A stretch of 64,000 nucleotides of DNA from Ureibacillus galli (GTDB lineage Bacteria > Bacillota > Bacilli > Bacillales_A > Planococcaceae), in NCBI RefSeq assembly GCF_014836845.1, contig NZ_JACSQA010000008.1, positions 1-64,000 of the forward strand. The letters run 5' to 3'. The notes beneath the pieces are model-generated. The model had not been told where the DNA came from, made no database searches, and saw nothing but the letters and a program-made list of their open reading frames with translations. A program made the position numbers and the translations under genes. Numbering within the stretch: the stretch's first letter is position 1; each line of letters opens with the position of its first letter. This document shows, in pieces, positions 53,632-63,598 of this stretch.

Positions 53632-55119
53632 TTAATTTACCCCGCGCATCGCCTTGGCAATGATAGGTGTTAATACTAATAATAGAAGACCTAAGAAGAT
53701 AGATAATGCACCAAGTGTTCCGAAGTACGTAATTTCTGTTACTGCTTCATAAACACGAACAAGTTGCGCATTAATCGCTTGGGCAGCCGCACTAGTTAAG
53801 AACCATAAAGACATTGTTTGAGCTGCGAATGCTGCTGGTGCCAATTTAGTAGTCGCTGATAAACCGACTGGAGATAATAATAACTCCCCTACTACAACAA
53901 GGAAGAAGGATAGAACTAACCACCAAGGGCTAACAAGTTCCGTGCCACCAGACATTTTCGCTGGAATAATCATTACTAAGAATGATAAACCTGCAAAGAA
54001 TAATGAAATAGCAAATTTCTTCGGAGTAGAAGGCTGACGATTACCAAGTTTTAACCATATCCAAGCAAAGATTGGTGCAAAGATAATAATGAATAATGGG
54101 TTAAGGGATTGGAACCAAGACGCTGGGATTTCAAAGCTTCCCACAGTTAAATCTGTACGAGTATCCGCATAAGTTGCTAAAATTGTTGCTCCTTGTTCTT
54201 GAATAGCCCAGAACATAACCGCAGCAATAAATAAAGGAATGTAAGCTAATACTCGAGATTTTTCATCTTTCGTCGTTTTTGGACTACGATACATAACAAT
54301 AAAGAACGCTGTTGGAATTAATATACCAAGTGTTGTAATAATTAAACTGAACACAGCCATTGTTAAATTACCAGTCGCATTTAAAATGAACCCGGCAATT
54401 AAAATAGCAATAATGGCAATGATCACATTACGAATCGTTTTCTTTTTCTCTTGCTCTGTTAATGGGTTTGGTACTTCAAGACCCGCTAATCCTAAAAATT
54501 TCTTTTGTGTGACAAAGAAAACGATTAAACCAATGAACATACCTACAGCAGCTAAACCAAATCCTAAATGGAAATTATATTCTTCCCCAACTGTACCAAT
54601 AATTAACGGTGCAATAAATGCCCCCATATTAATACCCATATAGAAAATGCTAAATCCTGAGTCACGGCGATTATCACCCTCAGCATACATATCTCCAACA
54701 ATCGTTGAGACATTCGATTTTAATAAACCCGTACCGGCAATAATAAATGCCATCGAAATGAGTAAAGCAGTAAGACCAAACGGTAACGCCAATACAATAT
54801 GGCCGATCATAATTAATATTCCACCGTAAAATACAGTCTTACGTGTTCCCCAAACTCGGTCAGCAAACCAACCGCCAATAATACCAGACATATAAATTAA
54901 AGACCCATATAGAGCCATTATAGAGTTCGCTGTTCCTCGATCTAACCCTAATCCACCATCATGTAATTCATAATACATATAAAGTATAAGAATGGCGCGC
55001 ATTCCATAATATGAGAATCTTTCCCAAAATTCAGTAAAGAATAGAGTGAATAAACCCTTTGGTTGACCAAAAAATCCTTTTTGAGGAACGGATTTGACAA
55101 TTTCGTCTTTACTATACAT
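53632..55119 (-). CDS. POT family proton-dependent peptide transporter
   Basis: 495 residues with about fourteen membrane segments. The ExxER-type motif for proton coupling is in FFTEFWERFSYYGMRAILILY, and the signature GLLKSNVSTIVGDMY is present. It imports di- and tripeptides, like DtpT. GAGGG stands 9 bases before the ATG. It is a single gene. Confidence 0.93.
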   Translation of the reverse strand: MYSKDEIVKSVPQKGFFGQPKGLFTLFFTEFWERFSYYGMRAILILYMYYELHDGGLGLDRGTANSIMALYGSLIYMSGIIGGWFADRVWGTRKTVFYGGILIMIGHIVLALPFGLTALLISMAFIIAGTGLLKSNVSTIVGDMYAEGDNRRDSGFSIFYMGINMGAFIAPLIIGTVGEEYNFHLGFGLAAVGMFIGLIVFFVTQKKFLGLAGLEVPNPLTEQEKKKTIRNVIIAIIAILIAGFILNATGNLTMAVFSLIITTLGILIPTAFFIVMYRSPKTTKDEKSRVLAYIPLFIAAVMFWAIQEQGATILATYADTRTDLTVGSFEIPASWFQSLNPLFIIIFAPIFAWIWLKLGNRQPSTPKKFAISLFFAGLSFLVMIIPAKMSGGTELVSPWWLVLSFFLVVVGELLLSPVGLSATTKLAPAAFAAQTMSLWFLTSAAAQAINAQLVRVYEAVTEITYFGTLGALSIFLGLLLLVLTPIIAKAMRGVN

Positions 55120-55344
55120 AAAGAAATCCCTCTTCCGTTAATATTTTTATATTTTCAAACAATTTAGATTATTAAAATCGCAGTCTGAAAACTCGTTTTA
55201 TTACCTTAAAACAAAATGAATGTTTTTTCAATATATTATAAAAAAGTTCGAAATTTCAATTTCTTCTTTATTTTCTATCATTTTTCCTTAAGAACTGTAA
55301 TTCATAGGGTTCTTATTGATATATAAGAATAATTTTTTATTCAT

Positions 55345-55376
55345 AAAAAATAGGCAACGACAAATACATCGTTACC
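55345..55376 (-). terminator. terminator after hflX
   Basis: GGTAACGA/TCGTTGCC stem (one G-U pair) with TATTTTTT following on the minus strand. Confidence 0.78.
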
Positions 55377-55384
55377 CAATTTCA

Positions 55385-56671
55385 TTATTTTATTACAAAG
55401 TTTTCGTACTTTTTCATATCAGACTCTTTTAATTCAACTACTAGCCTTGTTCCGTGTTCTTCATATTCTGTTTCTTTCACTTGTGCATTGGCATTTAAGT
55501 ACGAAACAACATCTCCCCGATCAAAAGGAATCATCATTTCACATTCAACATAATGAGAAAAAATATGTTGTTTGATCATTTCGATTAATTCGTCTAAACC
55601 ACTATCTTCCTGGGCGGAAATCCAAATATTGTCACCACTTACTAATGGATATTTTACGTTTGCAATATCCGATTTGTTATATACATAAATAGTCGGAATG
55701 TCCTCTACATCGACTTCGTTCAATGTTTTGTTCGTTACATCCATCATAAACCGATACTGCTCATTGGATACATCTACTACATGTAATAATAAGTCGGCTT
55801 CCCTTGCCTCCTCCAAAGTGGAACGGAACGCCTTTACTAGATGATGGGGTAATTTACTAACAAATCCAACCGTATCCGTTAATAAAAATGTCTTTTTATC
55901 TGGCAATTCAATATTTCGAACAGAAGTATCTAAAGTTGCAAATAACATATTTTTTTCCAAAACTTGTTTATTGTCTTCTTGTCCAATTTTCTTCAATAGA
56001 CGGTTCATTATGGTTGATTTTCCAGCATTCGTATACCCGACTAAAGAAACGACTGGAATTTCATTTTTCCTTCTTTTTTTCCTTTGGGTTTCCCTTTGTT
56101 CTTTTACACCTTCAAGTTCTTTTCGAAGCTTTGAAATTTGATCTTCGATTTTCCGTCGATCCAACTCTAATTTCGTTTCTCCAGCACCACGGTTTCTAAA
56201 ACCTCCACCCGTACCACCACCTTGACGAGATAATGAAGCATGAAGGCCTACTAGTCTTGGCAACATATATTGAAGCTGAGCTAATTCTACTTGCATTTGC
56301 GCTTCCCTTGTTTTTGCGCGGCGATCAAAAATATCTAAAATAAGCATCGTACGATCAATGACTTTACATTCTAAATCATGCTCCAAATTTCTAATTTGTG
56401 ATGGGGAAAGTTCATCATTAAAAATAACTAAATTTCCGTCTAACTCTTCTATAAAACTTTTTATTTCCTCAATTTTTCCAGTTCCTACATAATGGGATGG
56501 ATTTATACGTTCTAAATTTTGTGTGACCGTTCCCATTACAGTCACATCAAGAGCCTCAGCTAAACTGGCTAACTCTTCCATTGAGTAATGGAAATTGGGA
56601 TCATTTTGTAAATTAACGCCAACTAAAACGGCCTTTTCAATAATTGTTTCAATCTGTTGCATATTCGTCAC
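55385..56671 (-). CDS. hflX: ribosome-associated GTPase HflX
   Basis: 428 residues. The family signature GGGTGGGFRNRGAGETKLE lies at residues 151-169, a helical linker follows, then the GTPase domain with G1 GYTNAGKST (212-220), G3 DTVGF and G4 NKSD. HflX splits stalled ribosomes, notably under heat or antibiotic stress. Translation starts at GTG 56671, 7-8 bases after GGAGGA. It is a single gene between terminators. Confidence 0.95.
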   Translation of the reverse strand: MTNMQQIETIIEKAVLVGVNLQNDPNFHYSMEELASLAEALDVTVMGTVTQNLERINPSHYVGTGKIEEIKSFIEELDGNLVIFNDELSPSQIRNLEHDLECKVIDRTMLILDIFDRRAKTREAQMQVELAQLQYMLPRLVGLHASLSRQGGGTGGGFRNRGAGETKLELDRRKIEDQISKLRKELEGVKEQRETQRKKRRKNEIPVVSLVGYTNAGKSTIMNRLLKKIGQEDNKQVLEKNMLFATLDTSVRNIELPDKKTFLLTDTVGFVSKLPHHLVKAFRSTLEEAREADLLLHVVDVSNEQYRFMMDVTNKTLNEVDVEDIPTIYVYNKSDIANVKYPLVSGDNIWISAQEDSGLDELIEMIKQHIFSHYVECEMMIPFDRGDVVSYLNANAQVKETEYEEHGTRLVVELKESDMKKYENFVIK

Positions 56672-56744
56672 TAAAGATTCCTCCCTGTAAAAAGTAGGGT
56701 ATTTTCCACAATCGTATCATACATTATATCCCATTTTACATAAG

Positions 56745-56779
56745 AAAAGACCTATAACATCGATTGTTATAGGTCTTTT
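56745..56779 (-). terminator. terminator after putP
   Basis: AAAAGACCTATAACA, 5-nt loop, TGTTATAGGTCTTTT. It lies between hflX and putP; used on the minus strand. Confidence 0.88.
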
Positions 56780-56785
56780 AAAATT

Positions 56786-58279
56786 TTATTGTTTCTCTTT
56801 TTCTGAATGTAAAAGATTTAAAGTTTCATCAAACTCTTGTTCAATTTCATCATTTCGTTTATAAGTAATTAAACTGATGATGACCGCTAAAATAAGATTA
56901 ATAGCAAAACCAGGTACAATTTCATACAGCCTACTAGATAGCACTTCATTTTGCCCCCATACAAAGGCAACAACAGCACCTACTACCATACCTGTTAGTG
57001 CACCAACATTTGTTAGTTTTCTCCAATATAAAGCGAGTAAAATGGTTGGTCCAAAGGCTGCACCAAATCCAGCCCATGCAAATCCAACTAAATCTAAAAT
57101 GGAACTGTTAGGGTTCCATCCTAATATCGCAGCAACAACGGAAACCACAAGAACCGCTAAGCGACCAGCCAATACATAATGTTTATCCGTCGCATCCTTT
57201 TTAAATAACGCTTTATACATATCTTCCACTAGTGCAGAGGATGTCACAATTAATTGGGAAGAAATCGTACTCATAATTGCAGCTAATATGGCAGCTAGCA
57301 TAATACCAGCAATAAATGGATGGAATAAAATTTGCCCCATGACAATAAAAATTGTTTCAGGATCCTCAATTTTTCCACCATTTTGTTGGAAGTAGGCTAA
57401 TCCGACTAACGCAGTACCAATTGCACCAAATAAACTTAAGATCATCCAACCGATTCCGATACGACGGGCTTGTTTTGTTTCTTTTACCGATTTGATGGCC
57501 ATGAATCGTACAATAATATGCGGTTGCCCAAAGTAACCTAGCCCCCACGCAACAGAAGAAATAACTCCAGCTGCTGTAGCCGTTGAAGCAAACAAATTAA
57601 AATGCTCTGGTTTCACCGATTGAATGGAGTTGATTGTTTCGCCAATTCCCCCAGTGAAAAACAAACCAATTGTTGGTACTAAAACTAAAGCTAAAAACAT
57701 AATCAGACCTTGTAAAAAGTCTGTGTAACTAACTGCTAAAAATCCGCCAAATAACGTATAGCCAACTGTAACCAGTGCTACTACTAATAAACCTGTATGG
57801 TAGTCAAAACCAAAGGAACTTTCAAAAAATTTACCGCCAGATACCATACCTGAAGATACATAAAACGTGAAGAATACTAAAATAACAATACCTGAAACTA
57901 TACGAATTAATTTCGTCTTATCACGAAGACGGTTATCTAAAAAACTAGGAATCGTAATGGAATTTTTTGAAACTTGTGTATAAACCCGTAGACGTGGTGC
58001 AACAAAATACCAGTTTAACCAAGCTCCCACTGTTAATCCAATTGCAATCCATGCTTCTACTAAACCTGCCGTATAGATTGCACCAGGTAACCCCATTAGT
58101 AGCCATCCAGACATGTCTGCTGCTCCAGCACTTAATGCCGTAACAGCTGGACCTAAATCACGTCCGCCTAACATATAATCATTTAAATTCGTTGTTCTTT
58201 TATAGGCGTACCAACCAATAATAATCATCGCTAGCATATAAATAACGATCGCTAACAATTGAAATGCATGATCTGACAT
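56786..58279 (-). CDS. putP: sodium/proline symporter
   Basis: 497 residues with about thirteen membrane segments, family SSS. Typical PutP stretches are DYMLGGRDLGPAVTALSAGAADMSGWLLMG and AWGLGYFGQPHIIVRFMA, the latter near the sodium/proline site. It takes up proline with Na+. No putB/putC catabolic genes adjoin, so it may serve osmoprotection or nutrition. GGGGG stands before the ATG. Confidence 0.94.
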   Translation of the reverse strand: MSDHAFQLLAIVIYMLAMIIIGWYAYKRTTNLNDYMLGGRDLGPAVTALSAGAADMSGWLLMGLPGAIYTAGLVEAWIAIGLTVGAWLNWYFVAPRLRVYTQVSKNSITIPSFLDNRLRDKTKLIRIVSGIVILVFFTFYVSSGMVSGGKFFESSFGFDYHTGLLVVALVTVGYTLFGGFLAVSYTDFLQGLIMFLALVLVPTIGLFFTGGIGETINSIQSVKPEHFNLFASTATAAGVISSVAWGLGYFGQPHIIVRFMAIKSVKETKQARRIGIGWMILSLFGAIGTALVGLAYFQQNGGKIEDPETIFIVMGQILFHPFIAGIMLAAILAAIMSTISSQLIVTSSALVEDMYKALFKKDATDKHYVLAGRLAVLVVSVVAAILGWNPNSSILDLVGFAWAGFGAAFGPTILLALYWRKLTNVGALTGMVVGAVVAFVWGQNEVLSSRLYEIVPGFAINLILAVIISLITYKRNDEIEQEFDETLNLLHSEKEKQ

Positions 58280-58548
58280 AATCCATCCCCCTTAATACAA
58301 AACATTTTTGAAAATAGTGTCGAATAATAGAAAATAACCGCGTATTCTAGAACACTATTATTTGCTTATAATTTATCATACTTCATAATAATTGTATGTA
58401 AGTTTTTTTAAAAAATAAAATTTTCAATATACTGTTGTTATTATTTAGTTTAAAGCACCTTATTAGGAATTGAAATCTTGAATTTAACACTAACTAATAC
58501 AGCTATGTTAAACTATTTTCAACAATTTAAAAGTAGAGGCTGATTCAA

Positions 58549-59709
58549 ATGGATTTTGAACAAATGAAAGAACAATTTTTAAATCGCATTCATAGTAAGC
58601 AACTTATTCATGCGACCTTTAGCCAACCACGGCAAAAATCAAATGAGTTAAAACGTGTAAAACTAAAACCAATAGAACTGAAAGGGCAATACCATATTCA
58701 GTTGGAATATCAATATGAACGTATATTAAAACATGAAAATGTTTTATTAGAAAAATTTTCTGACTCCTTCGAAATACTTTTACAGCAATTTCGTCAAATC
58801 CACGCCCAATTTACGGATGAAAAAATACAAGTCCAATTGTCGAAAAAAAATAAGGTGCTTTGGAAAGTGGAAAAACTCGAAAATGCAAAACAAGTTAATC
58901 TTTCCCATAATCGGAAAAAGCAATATTTACTTGACGACTCAACACCTTATCCTTTTTTAATTCGTCTTGGCGTTCAAACGGAAGATGGTAAAGTGAAAAA
59001 GCAAAAGTTTGATAAGTTCAGACAAATTAACCGTTTTGTAGAGTTTATCGATGATTCTTTACAACATTTGCCCAAAGGCCGACAAATTCGAATTCTCGAC
59101 TTTGGCTCAGGGAAGTCCTATTTAACCTTTGCCTTATATCATTATTTAAAGATCGAGAAGGGATTGGATATTCGGGTAACTGGCTTAGATTTGAAGAAAG
59201 AAGTTATAGAGGAATGTAATCGAATTGCTCATGATCTGCATTATGATCAGCTTGAATTTTTAGTTGGTGATATTAATGATTATAATGAGGAAAATGCCGT
59301 CGATATGGTTGTCACTTTACATGCTTGCGACGTTGCAACGGATATGGCCTTGGCACGTGCAGTAAAGTGGGGAGCTAAGGTAATTTTAAGCGTTCCATGC
59401 TGCCAGCATGAATTAAACAGACAACTTCATGCACCCGCTTTAGATATAATGACGCAACACGGGTTAGTCAAAGAACGTTTTGCTTCCCTTGCAACTGACT
59501 CTATTCGTGCGGAAATTTTAACCTTAGTCGGTTACGATACACAACTTTTGGAATTTATTGATATTGAACATACACCAAAAAACATATTAATTCGTGCTTA
59601 CTTAACCGGGAAAAAACCAACATTAGAACAACGCGAACGCTACAATTCGTTTATTCAGTTTTTATCTGCAGAACCATTTCTACAAAAGGAACTTCAGCAA
59701 TATTTTTAA
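58549..59709 (+). CDS. SAM-dependent methyltransferase, PF13679-type
   Basis: 386 residues. An N-terminal ~170-residue domain of unknown fold precedes a class I methyltransferase core. Motif I is LDFGSGKSYLTFALYHYL, motif II region VTGLDLKKEVIEECN, and the VTLHACDVATDMAL and LSVPCCQHELN segments define the PF13679 group shared with eukaryotic GSTCD/METTL25 proteins. The CC-containing SVPCCQHE motif suggests an RNA or other polar substrate, but the target is unknown. AGAGG precedes ATG 58549. It is monocistronic. Confidence 0.87.
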   Translation: MDFEQMKEQFLNRIHSKQLIHATFSQPRQKSNELKRVKLKPIELKGQYHIQLEYQYERILKHENVLLEKFSDSFEILLQQFRQIHAQFTDEKIQVQLSKKNKVLWKVEKLENAKQVNLSHNRKKQYLLDDSTPYPFLIRLGVQTEDGKVKKQKFDKFRQINRFVEFIDDSLQHLPKGRQIRILDFGSGKSYLTFALYHYLKIEKGLDIRVTGLDLKKEVIEECNRIAHDLHYDQLEFLVGDINDYNEENAVDMVVTLHACDVATDMALARAVKWGAKVILSVPCCQHELNRQLHAPALDIMTQHGLVKERFASLATDSIRAEILTLVGYDTQLLEFIDIEHTPKNILIRAYLTGKKPTLEQRERYNSFIQFLSAEPFLQKELQQYF

Positions 59710-59739
59710 TTGGAACACTTCATAAAATCAAATTAATGG

Positions 59740-59786
59740 GCAAGTATATTATAGTAGGAGAATTATCTACACTGTAATGTACTTGC
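59740..59786 (+). terminator. terminator-like hairpin after methyltransferase gene
   Basis: GCAAGTA...TACTTGC with an inner TTATAG/CTGTAA stem, followed by TTTTC on the plus strand. Confidence 0.65.
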
Positions 59787-59937
59787 TTTTCTATTTGTGA
59801 ACCTTTTTATGTTACAGCAATGTAAAATTTGTGAAATGAAACATTTAAGGTGTATAGATTTTTTAAAAATTTTGTTATGATTATTTAGGTTTTACATTAA
59901 CTATTAAAAATTTGCACATATACCAGGGGGCATTTCC

Positions 59938-60558
59938 ATGTTTAGTCCAAAAAAATCAGATCCATTTTTCTTATCTTTACACAAGATAGCGGAAAATATG
60001 AGAGAGGCTGTTCATTACGCAAGAGAATTTAAAATTAATTCTATTGCTGATTTAAAAGAACTTAGCGTTCGAATGAAGAAGTATGAAACGGATGGCGATA
60101 AATTAATCCATGAGTTAATCGTGATGTTAAACAAATCTTTCATGACACCAATTGAACGTGAAGATATTTTAGCATTAGCCAACAAAATGGATGATGTACT
60201 CGATGGAGCGGAGCATTGTATCGCCCATTTCGAAATGTTTTCATTTACTGAAATCGATGAATCGATGAAAAAATTCTTAGACTATATTTCAAAAAGTGCA
60301 GATGAAATCGTTTCAGCAACAGATCTTTTAAATAAAAAGGACTTAGTTGCGATGCGTAAACATATTATCCTAATTAAGGATTATGAACGCGAATGTGATG
60401 AAATTTCACGTTCTTCTACAAAGCAACTGTTTTTAAATGAAAAGGATCCAATCCGTCTAATTAAAATGCGCGACATCTATGATCAACTAGAAGAAATCGC
60501 TGACTCTACTCAAGATGTAGCGAATACATTAGAAACAATTATTATGCGTAACGCGTAG
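59938..60558 (+). CDS. DUF47 family PhoU-like regulator of phosphate transport
   Basis: 206 residues, all helical, of the DUF47/YkaA family related to PhoU. Conserved acidic metal-binding stretches are seen (YETDGDKLIHELI, DVLDGAEHC, YERECDEISR). These proteins are encoded with Pit transporters and are thought to modulate them. AGGGGG precedes the ATG. The pit gene begins 18 bp after its stop codon, so they form an operon. Confidence 0.92.
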   Translation: MFSPKKSDPFFLSLHKIAENMREAVHYAREFKINSIADLKELSVRMKKYETDGDKLIHELIVMLNKSFMTPIEREDILALANKMDDVLDGAEHCIAHFEMFSFTEIDESMKKFLDYISKSADEIVSATDLLNKKDLVAMRKHIILIKDYERECDEISRSSTKQLFLNEKDPIRLIKMRDIYDQLEEIADSTQDVANTLETIIMRNA

Positions 60559-60576
60559 GATCAGGAGATTTTATAA

Positions 60577-61593
60577 ATGGATACTATATTAATACTTACA
60601 ATATTAGTCGTAATCTTCGCTTTAGCTTTCGACTTTATAAACGGTTTCCATGATACAGCTAACGCAATCGCCACATCCGTATCAACTCGTGCATTACCTC
60701 CACGGGTTGCTGTATTAATGGCTGCTATTATGAACTTTATTGGGGCAATTACTTTCGTTGGAGTGGCAAAAGCCATTGCAAAAGATATCGTTGATCCCTT
60801 TTCATTGAACGTTACGCCAGATGATACAACTGGTACAGTCGTTATTTTGGCTGCTTTATTATCTGCTATTACTTGGAACTTATTAACTTGGTACTTCGGT
60901 ATACCATCAAGTTCTTCCCATACATTAATCGGTTCTATTGCCGGTGCAGCAATTGCGGCAGCTGGATTTGGAATATTAAATTACAATGGTTTTTCAAGTA
61001 TCATTGTCGGTTTAATCGCTTCACCATTTCTTGCTTTAGCTATAGGATTTATCTTTATGTCTGCATTTAAAGTCATTTTTAAAAATTTCAACCTTTATCG
61101 AACGAATAAAGGGTTCCGTACAGTACAAATTTTTACAGCGGCTATTCAATCTTTTACTCACGGTACAAACGATGCTCAAAAAGCAATGGGTATTATTACG
61201 ATGGCTTTAATTGCTGCCGGCTTACAATCAACAGATGAAGTGCAAGAATGGGTACGAATTGCCTGTGCAATTGCAATGGGTCTTGGTACTTCAGTTGGTG
61301 GTTATAAAATCATCAAAACCGTTGGGGGTAAAATTATGAAAATCCGCCCTGTAAACGGGGCTGCGGCAGATTTAGCTTCTGCATCCGTTATTTTCGGTGC
61401 AACACTGATTCATTTACCAGTTTCAACGACTCACGTAATTTCTTCTGCAATTATGGGGGTTGGATCTGCACAACGGGTTAAAGGTGTAAAATGGGGAGTT
61501 GCTCGTAAAATCGTTCTGACTTGGATTATTACAATGCCAATTTCTGCGGTTATGGCCGGGATTTTCTTCCTTATCCTCAACCTATTCTTCTAA
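60577..61593 (+). CDS. pit: low-affinity inorganic phosphate transporter
   Basis: 338 residues of the PiT family with about ten membrane segments. The duplicated signatures are GFHDTANAIAT in the N-terminal half and GTNDAQKAMGI in the C-terminal half, each with the phosphate-binding aspartate. It imports metal-phosphate complexes with protons. It is the second gene of the DUF47-pit operon; AGGAG stands before the ATG. Confidence 0.94.
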   Translation: MDTILILTILVVIFALAFDFINGFHDTANAIATSVSTRALPPRVAVLMAAIMNFIGAITFVGVAKAIAKDIVDPFSLNVTPDDTTGTVVILAALLSAITWNLLTWYFGIPSSSSHTLIGSIAGAAIAAAGFGILNYNGFSSIIVGLIASPFLALAIGFIFMSAFKVIFKNFNLYRTNKGFRTVQIFTAAIQSFTHGTNDAQKAMGIITMALIAAGLQSTDEVQEWVRIACAIAMGLGTSVGGYKIIKTVGGKIMKIRPVNGAAADLASASVIFGATLIHLPVSTTHVISSAIMGVGSAQRVKGVKWGVARKIVLTWIITMPISAVMAGIFFLILNLFF

Positions 61594-61605
61594 AAATCAT
61601 ACTAT

Positions 61606-61634
61606 AACCAAACGAAAGTTTTCGTTTGGTTTTT
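61606..61634 (+). terminator. terminator after pit
   Basis: AACCAAACGAAA, short loop, TTTCGTTTGGTT, then TTTT on the plus strand. Confidence 0.88.
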
Positions 61635-61647
61635 ATTTTGCATTAAA

Positions 61648-61684
61648 AAAAGAGCTAAGAAGTTTATCCTTCTCCAGCTCTTTT
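61648..61684 (-). terminator. terminator after the 57-codon gene
   Basis: AAAAGAGCT with inner AGAAG/CTTCT and outer AGCTCTTTT; T run on the minus-strand side. It lies right behind the stop codon of the small gene at 61691. Confidence 0.75.
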
Positions 61685-61690
61685 ATGATT

Positions 61691-61864
61691 TTATAATCGG
61701 CTAATTTCTTCCTTATTAACTGGTGTTATTAAGGAAGTCTCATTAATTGTCGTATCTTTTTTCGGTTCATATGTTGCAAAAAATATTTGCATCGCGATGA
61801 CAATTAATAAACAAATTACTACGATAAATGCAACAAAATAAATGGCTACTTTTTTTCCGCTCAT
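61691..61864 (-). CDS. small single-span membrane protein, 57 residues
   Basis: A short frame supported by GGGG 7 bases before ATG 61864 and a terminator just after the stop. The protein has a basic N terminus (MSGKKV), one hydrophobic helix (AIYFVAFIVVICLLIVIAMQIFF) and a polar extracytoplasmic tail with KK/E residues. I cannot assign a family. It lies 13 bp downstream of the 152-residue unknown gene in the same direction and may be co-transcribed with it. Confidence 0.68.
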   Translation of the reverse strand: MSGKKVAIYFVAFIVVICLLIVIAMQIFFATYEPKKDTTINETSLITPVNKEEISRL

Positions 61865-61877
61865 TCTGTTTCCCCTT

Positions 61878-62336
61878 TTATTTTTTCAAGACAAATCCTT
61901 CATCATGTAAATAATTCACTGCTGCTTCTCGCGTTCCAAAGGATTCTTCTAAATTATTTTGATGGTAAATATCCCAATTCCATTGATCGTGGATTAGTTT
62001 TAAAATGGTACCGTCACGGGAAACCCATGTTTCCTCAATTGGTATATCGGTCTCTTCCGATAAGTAGTTTATTGAGTCACGAATAATTTCCCGTAAAGAT
62101 TTTTCATCAAAATCGCGAATGTTGACTAATCCTTTATCATTTGCCAACTCCTCATATTTTAGCAAGTCTCCAACATAAACAAATCCATTACCGTTCGGAT
62201 GCATCTTTTCAATAACAATCGTTTTTTCGTATAAGCTTTCTTCGAAATGATAGTTCAATCGCTTTAATGAAATTTCCTTTTTGGTTAGTTCAGGAAACGA
62301 TTCAATGATAGATTGTTTTTCTTCAAATGATAACAT
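61878..62336 (-). CDS. unrecognised 152-residue protein
   Basis: I do not recognise a family. The protein is soluble and acidic, with an alpha/beta pattern; Trp-rich central part (ETWVSRDGTILKLIHDQWNWDIYHQ) and a C-terminal helix (TREAAVNYLHDEGFVL). AAGGAG stands 7-8 bases before ATG 62336. It is followed closely by the small membrane protein gene at 61691 and preceded by the AI-2E permease gene, all on the minus strand, so a three-gene unit is possible. Confidence 0.75.
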   Translation of the reverse strand: MLSFEEKQSIIESFPELTKKEISLKRLNYHFEESLYEKTIVIEKMHPNGNGFVYVGDLLKYEELANDKGLVNIRDFDEKSLREIIRDSINYLSEETDIPIEETWVSRDGTILKLIHDQWNWDIYHQNNLEESFGTREAAVNYLHDEGFVLKK

Positions 62337-62378
62337 GAATAAACTCCTTCGTATCTCTACTATGCAATCGCTTTTTCA

Positions 62379-63458
62379 TTATACCGACTTAGTAGCAGCC
62401 TCTTTTATTTTTTTCCGTTCTTCGTAAATATTTTTTACCACCGCTTTAATAACTGCATAAGTTGGAATGGCAATAATAATAAAAATAAAGCCACCAATAT
62501 TACCCGCTGCCAGAACAATTGTAATAACCGTTAACGGATGCACATCCAATGTTTTCCCCATAATGTTTGGTGTAATTAGGTTACTTTCAATTTGTTGAGC
62601 AACTAAAGTTATTACACCAACCCAAACGACTAAAATTGGATCTTGCACTATGGCAACGACAAGGGCAGGTGCTAATGATATCCATGGTCCGATAAAAGGA
62701 ATCATATTCATAAAGAAAGCAAAAATTGATAGTAATAACGCATAATCCAGATCGATAATTAAGTATCCGATAAACATCATCGAAGCTAAAATTAAACTAA
62801 TCAATACTTGTCCTTGAACATAATTTCGTAATACATTGTCGATATCGGATAAAGTCTCTTTCACCCATGTACGTCTTTCACCTGAAAAGATTTTATAAAT
62901 ATTCGGAGCAAACTTTTCATGGTCTTTTAACATATAAATAAAAAAGAACGGTACTAAGATTAAAGTAAACACTGCTGAAAATGTCCCACTGACGATAGAA
63001 ACAATATATTTACTTCCCGTCATTGCAATGTCTTGAATGGAATTTGAAATGGAGTCAACAAAGTTTTCTACCTGTGGAGGTAAATTATCTTTGTTATCTA
63101 GTACAATGTCGGCTGTATCCATTATTTTATCTCCTATATAAGGAGCATTTTTCACTAAATTATTTACCTGCTCCGAAATTGGATTACCGATTAATAAAAG
63201 AATTCCTGTTACGATTCCTGCTAATAATAAAATAATCGTAGAGATACTCGCCCATCTTGGAGCGCCCTTTTTTTCCATAATTCTTTGTAACGGTTCGGAT
63301 ATGTAGTAAAGTACACCGCCTAACAATAACGGGATAAATATCGTTTTAATAATGATAAAAATCGGATTAAAAATCCAATGAATTTCAACAACGTATTTAA
63401 TAATTAAAAGTGCTATGATAATCCCTATACCAACTTGAAACCATACTTTTTTTGTCAT
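62379..63458 (-). CDS. AI-2E family transporter
   Basis: 359 residues with seven to eight membrane segments of the AI-2E transporter family (PF01594): a long amphipathic stretch PISEQVNNLVKNAPYIGDKIMD and the conserved FIGPWISLAPALVVAIVQDP and ESNLITPNIMGKTLDVHPL. Some members export AI-2 or act as Na+/H+ antiporters; the substrate here is unknown. GGGGTG precedes the ATG. Confidence 0.9.
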   Translation of the reverse strand: MTKKVWFQVGIGIIIALLIIKYVVEIHWIFNPIFIIIKTIFIPLLLGGVLYYISEPLQRIMEKKGAPRWASISTIILLLAGIVTGILLLIGNPISEQVNNLVKNAPYIGDKIMDTADIVLDNKDNLPPQVENFVDSISNSIQDIAMTGSKYIVSIVSGTFSAVFTLILVPFFFIYMLKDHEKFAPNIYKIFSGERRTWVKETLSDIDNVLRNYVQGQVLISLILASMMFIGYLIIDLDYALLLSIFAFFMNMIPFIGPWISLAPALVVAIVQDPILVVWVGVITLVAQQIESNLITPNIMGKTLDVHPLTVITIVLAAGNIGGFIFIIIAIPTYAVIKAVVKNIYEERKKIKEAATKSV

Positions 63459-63562
63459 ATACGCTCACCCCTTTCCACATTGTTCCATCAATCATTATTT
63501 CCTATTCAACCATTATATACTATATTTGATTTTATAATATGGAATCGAAAGAAACTACAAAA

Positions 63563-63593
63563 AAACTCTCGAAAGATTTACTTTCGAGAGTTT
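63563..63593 (-). terminator. terminator after the M3 peptidase gene
   Basis: AAACTCTCGAAAG, 5-nt loop, CTTTCGAGAGTTT, then TTTTTTG on the minus strand. Confidence 0.88.
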
Positions 63594-63598
63594 AAAAA

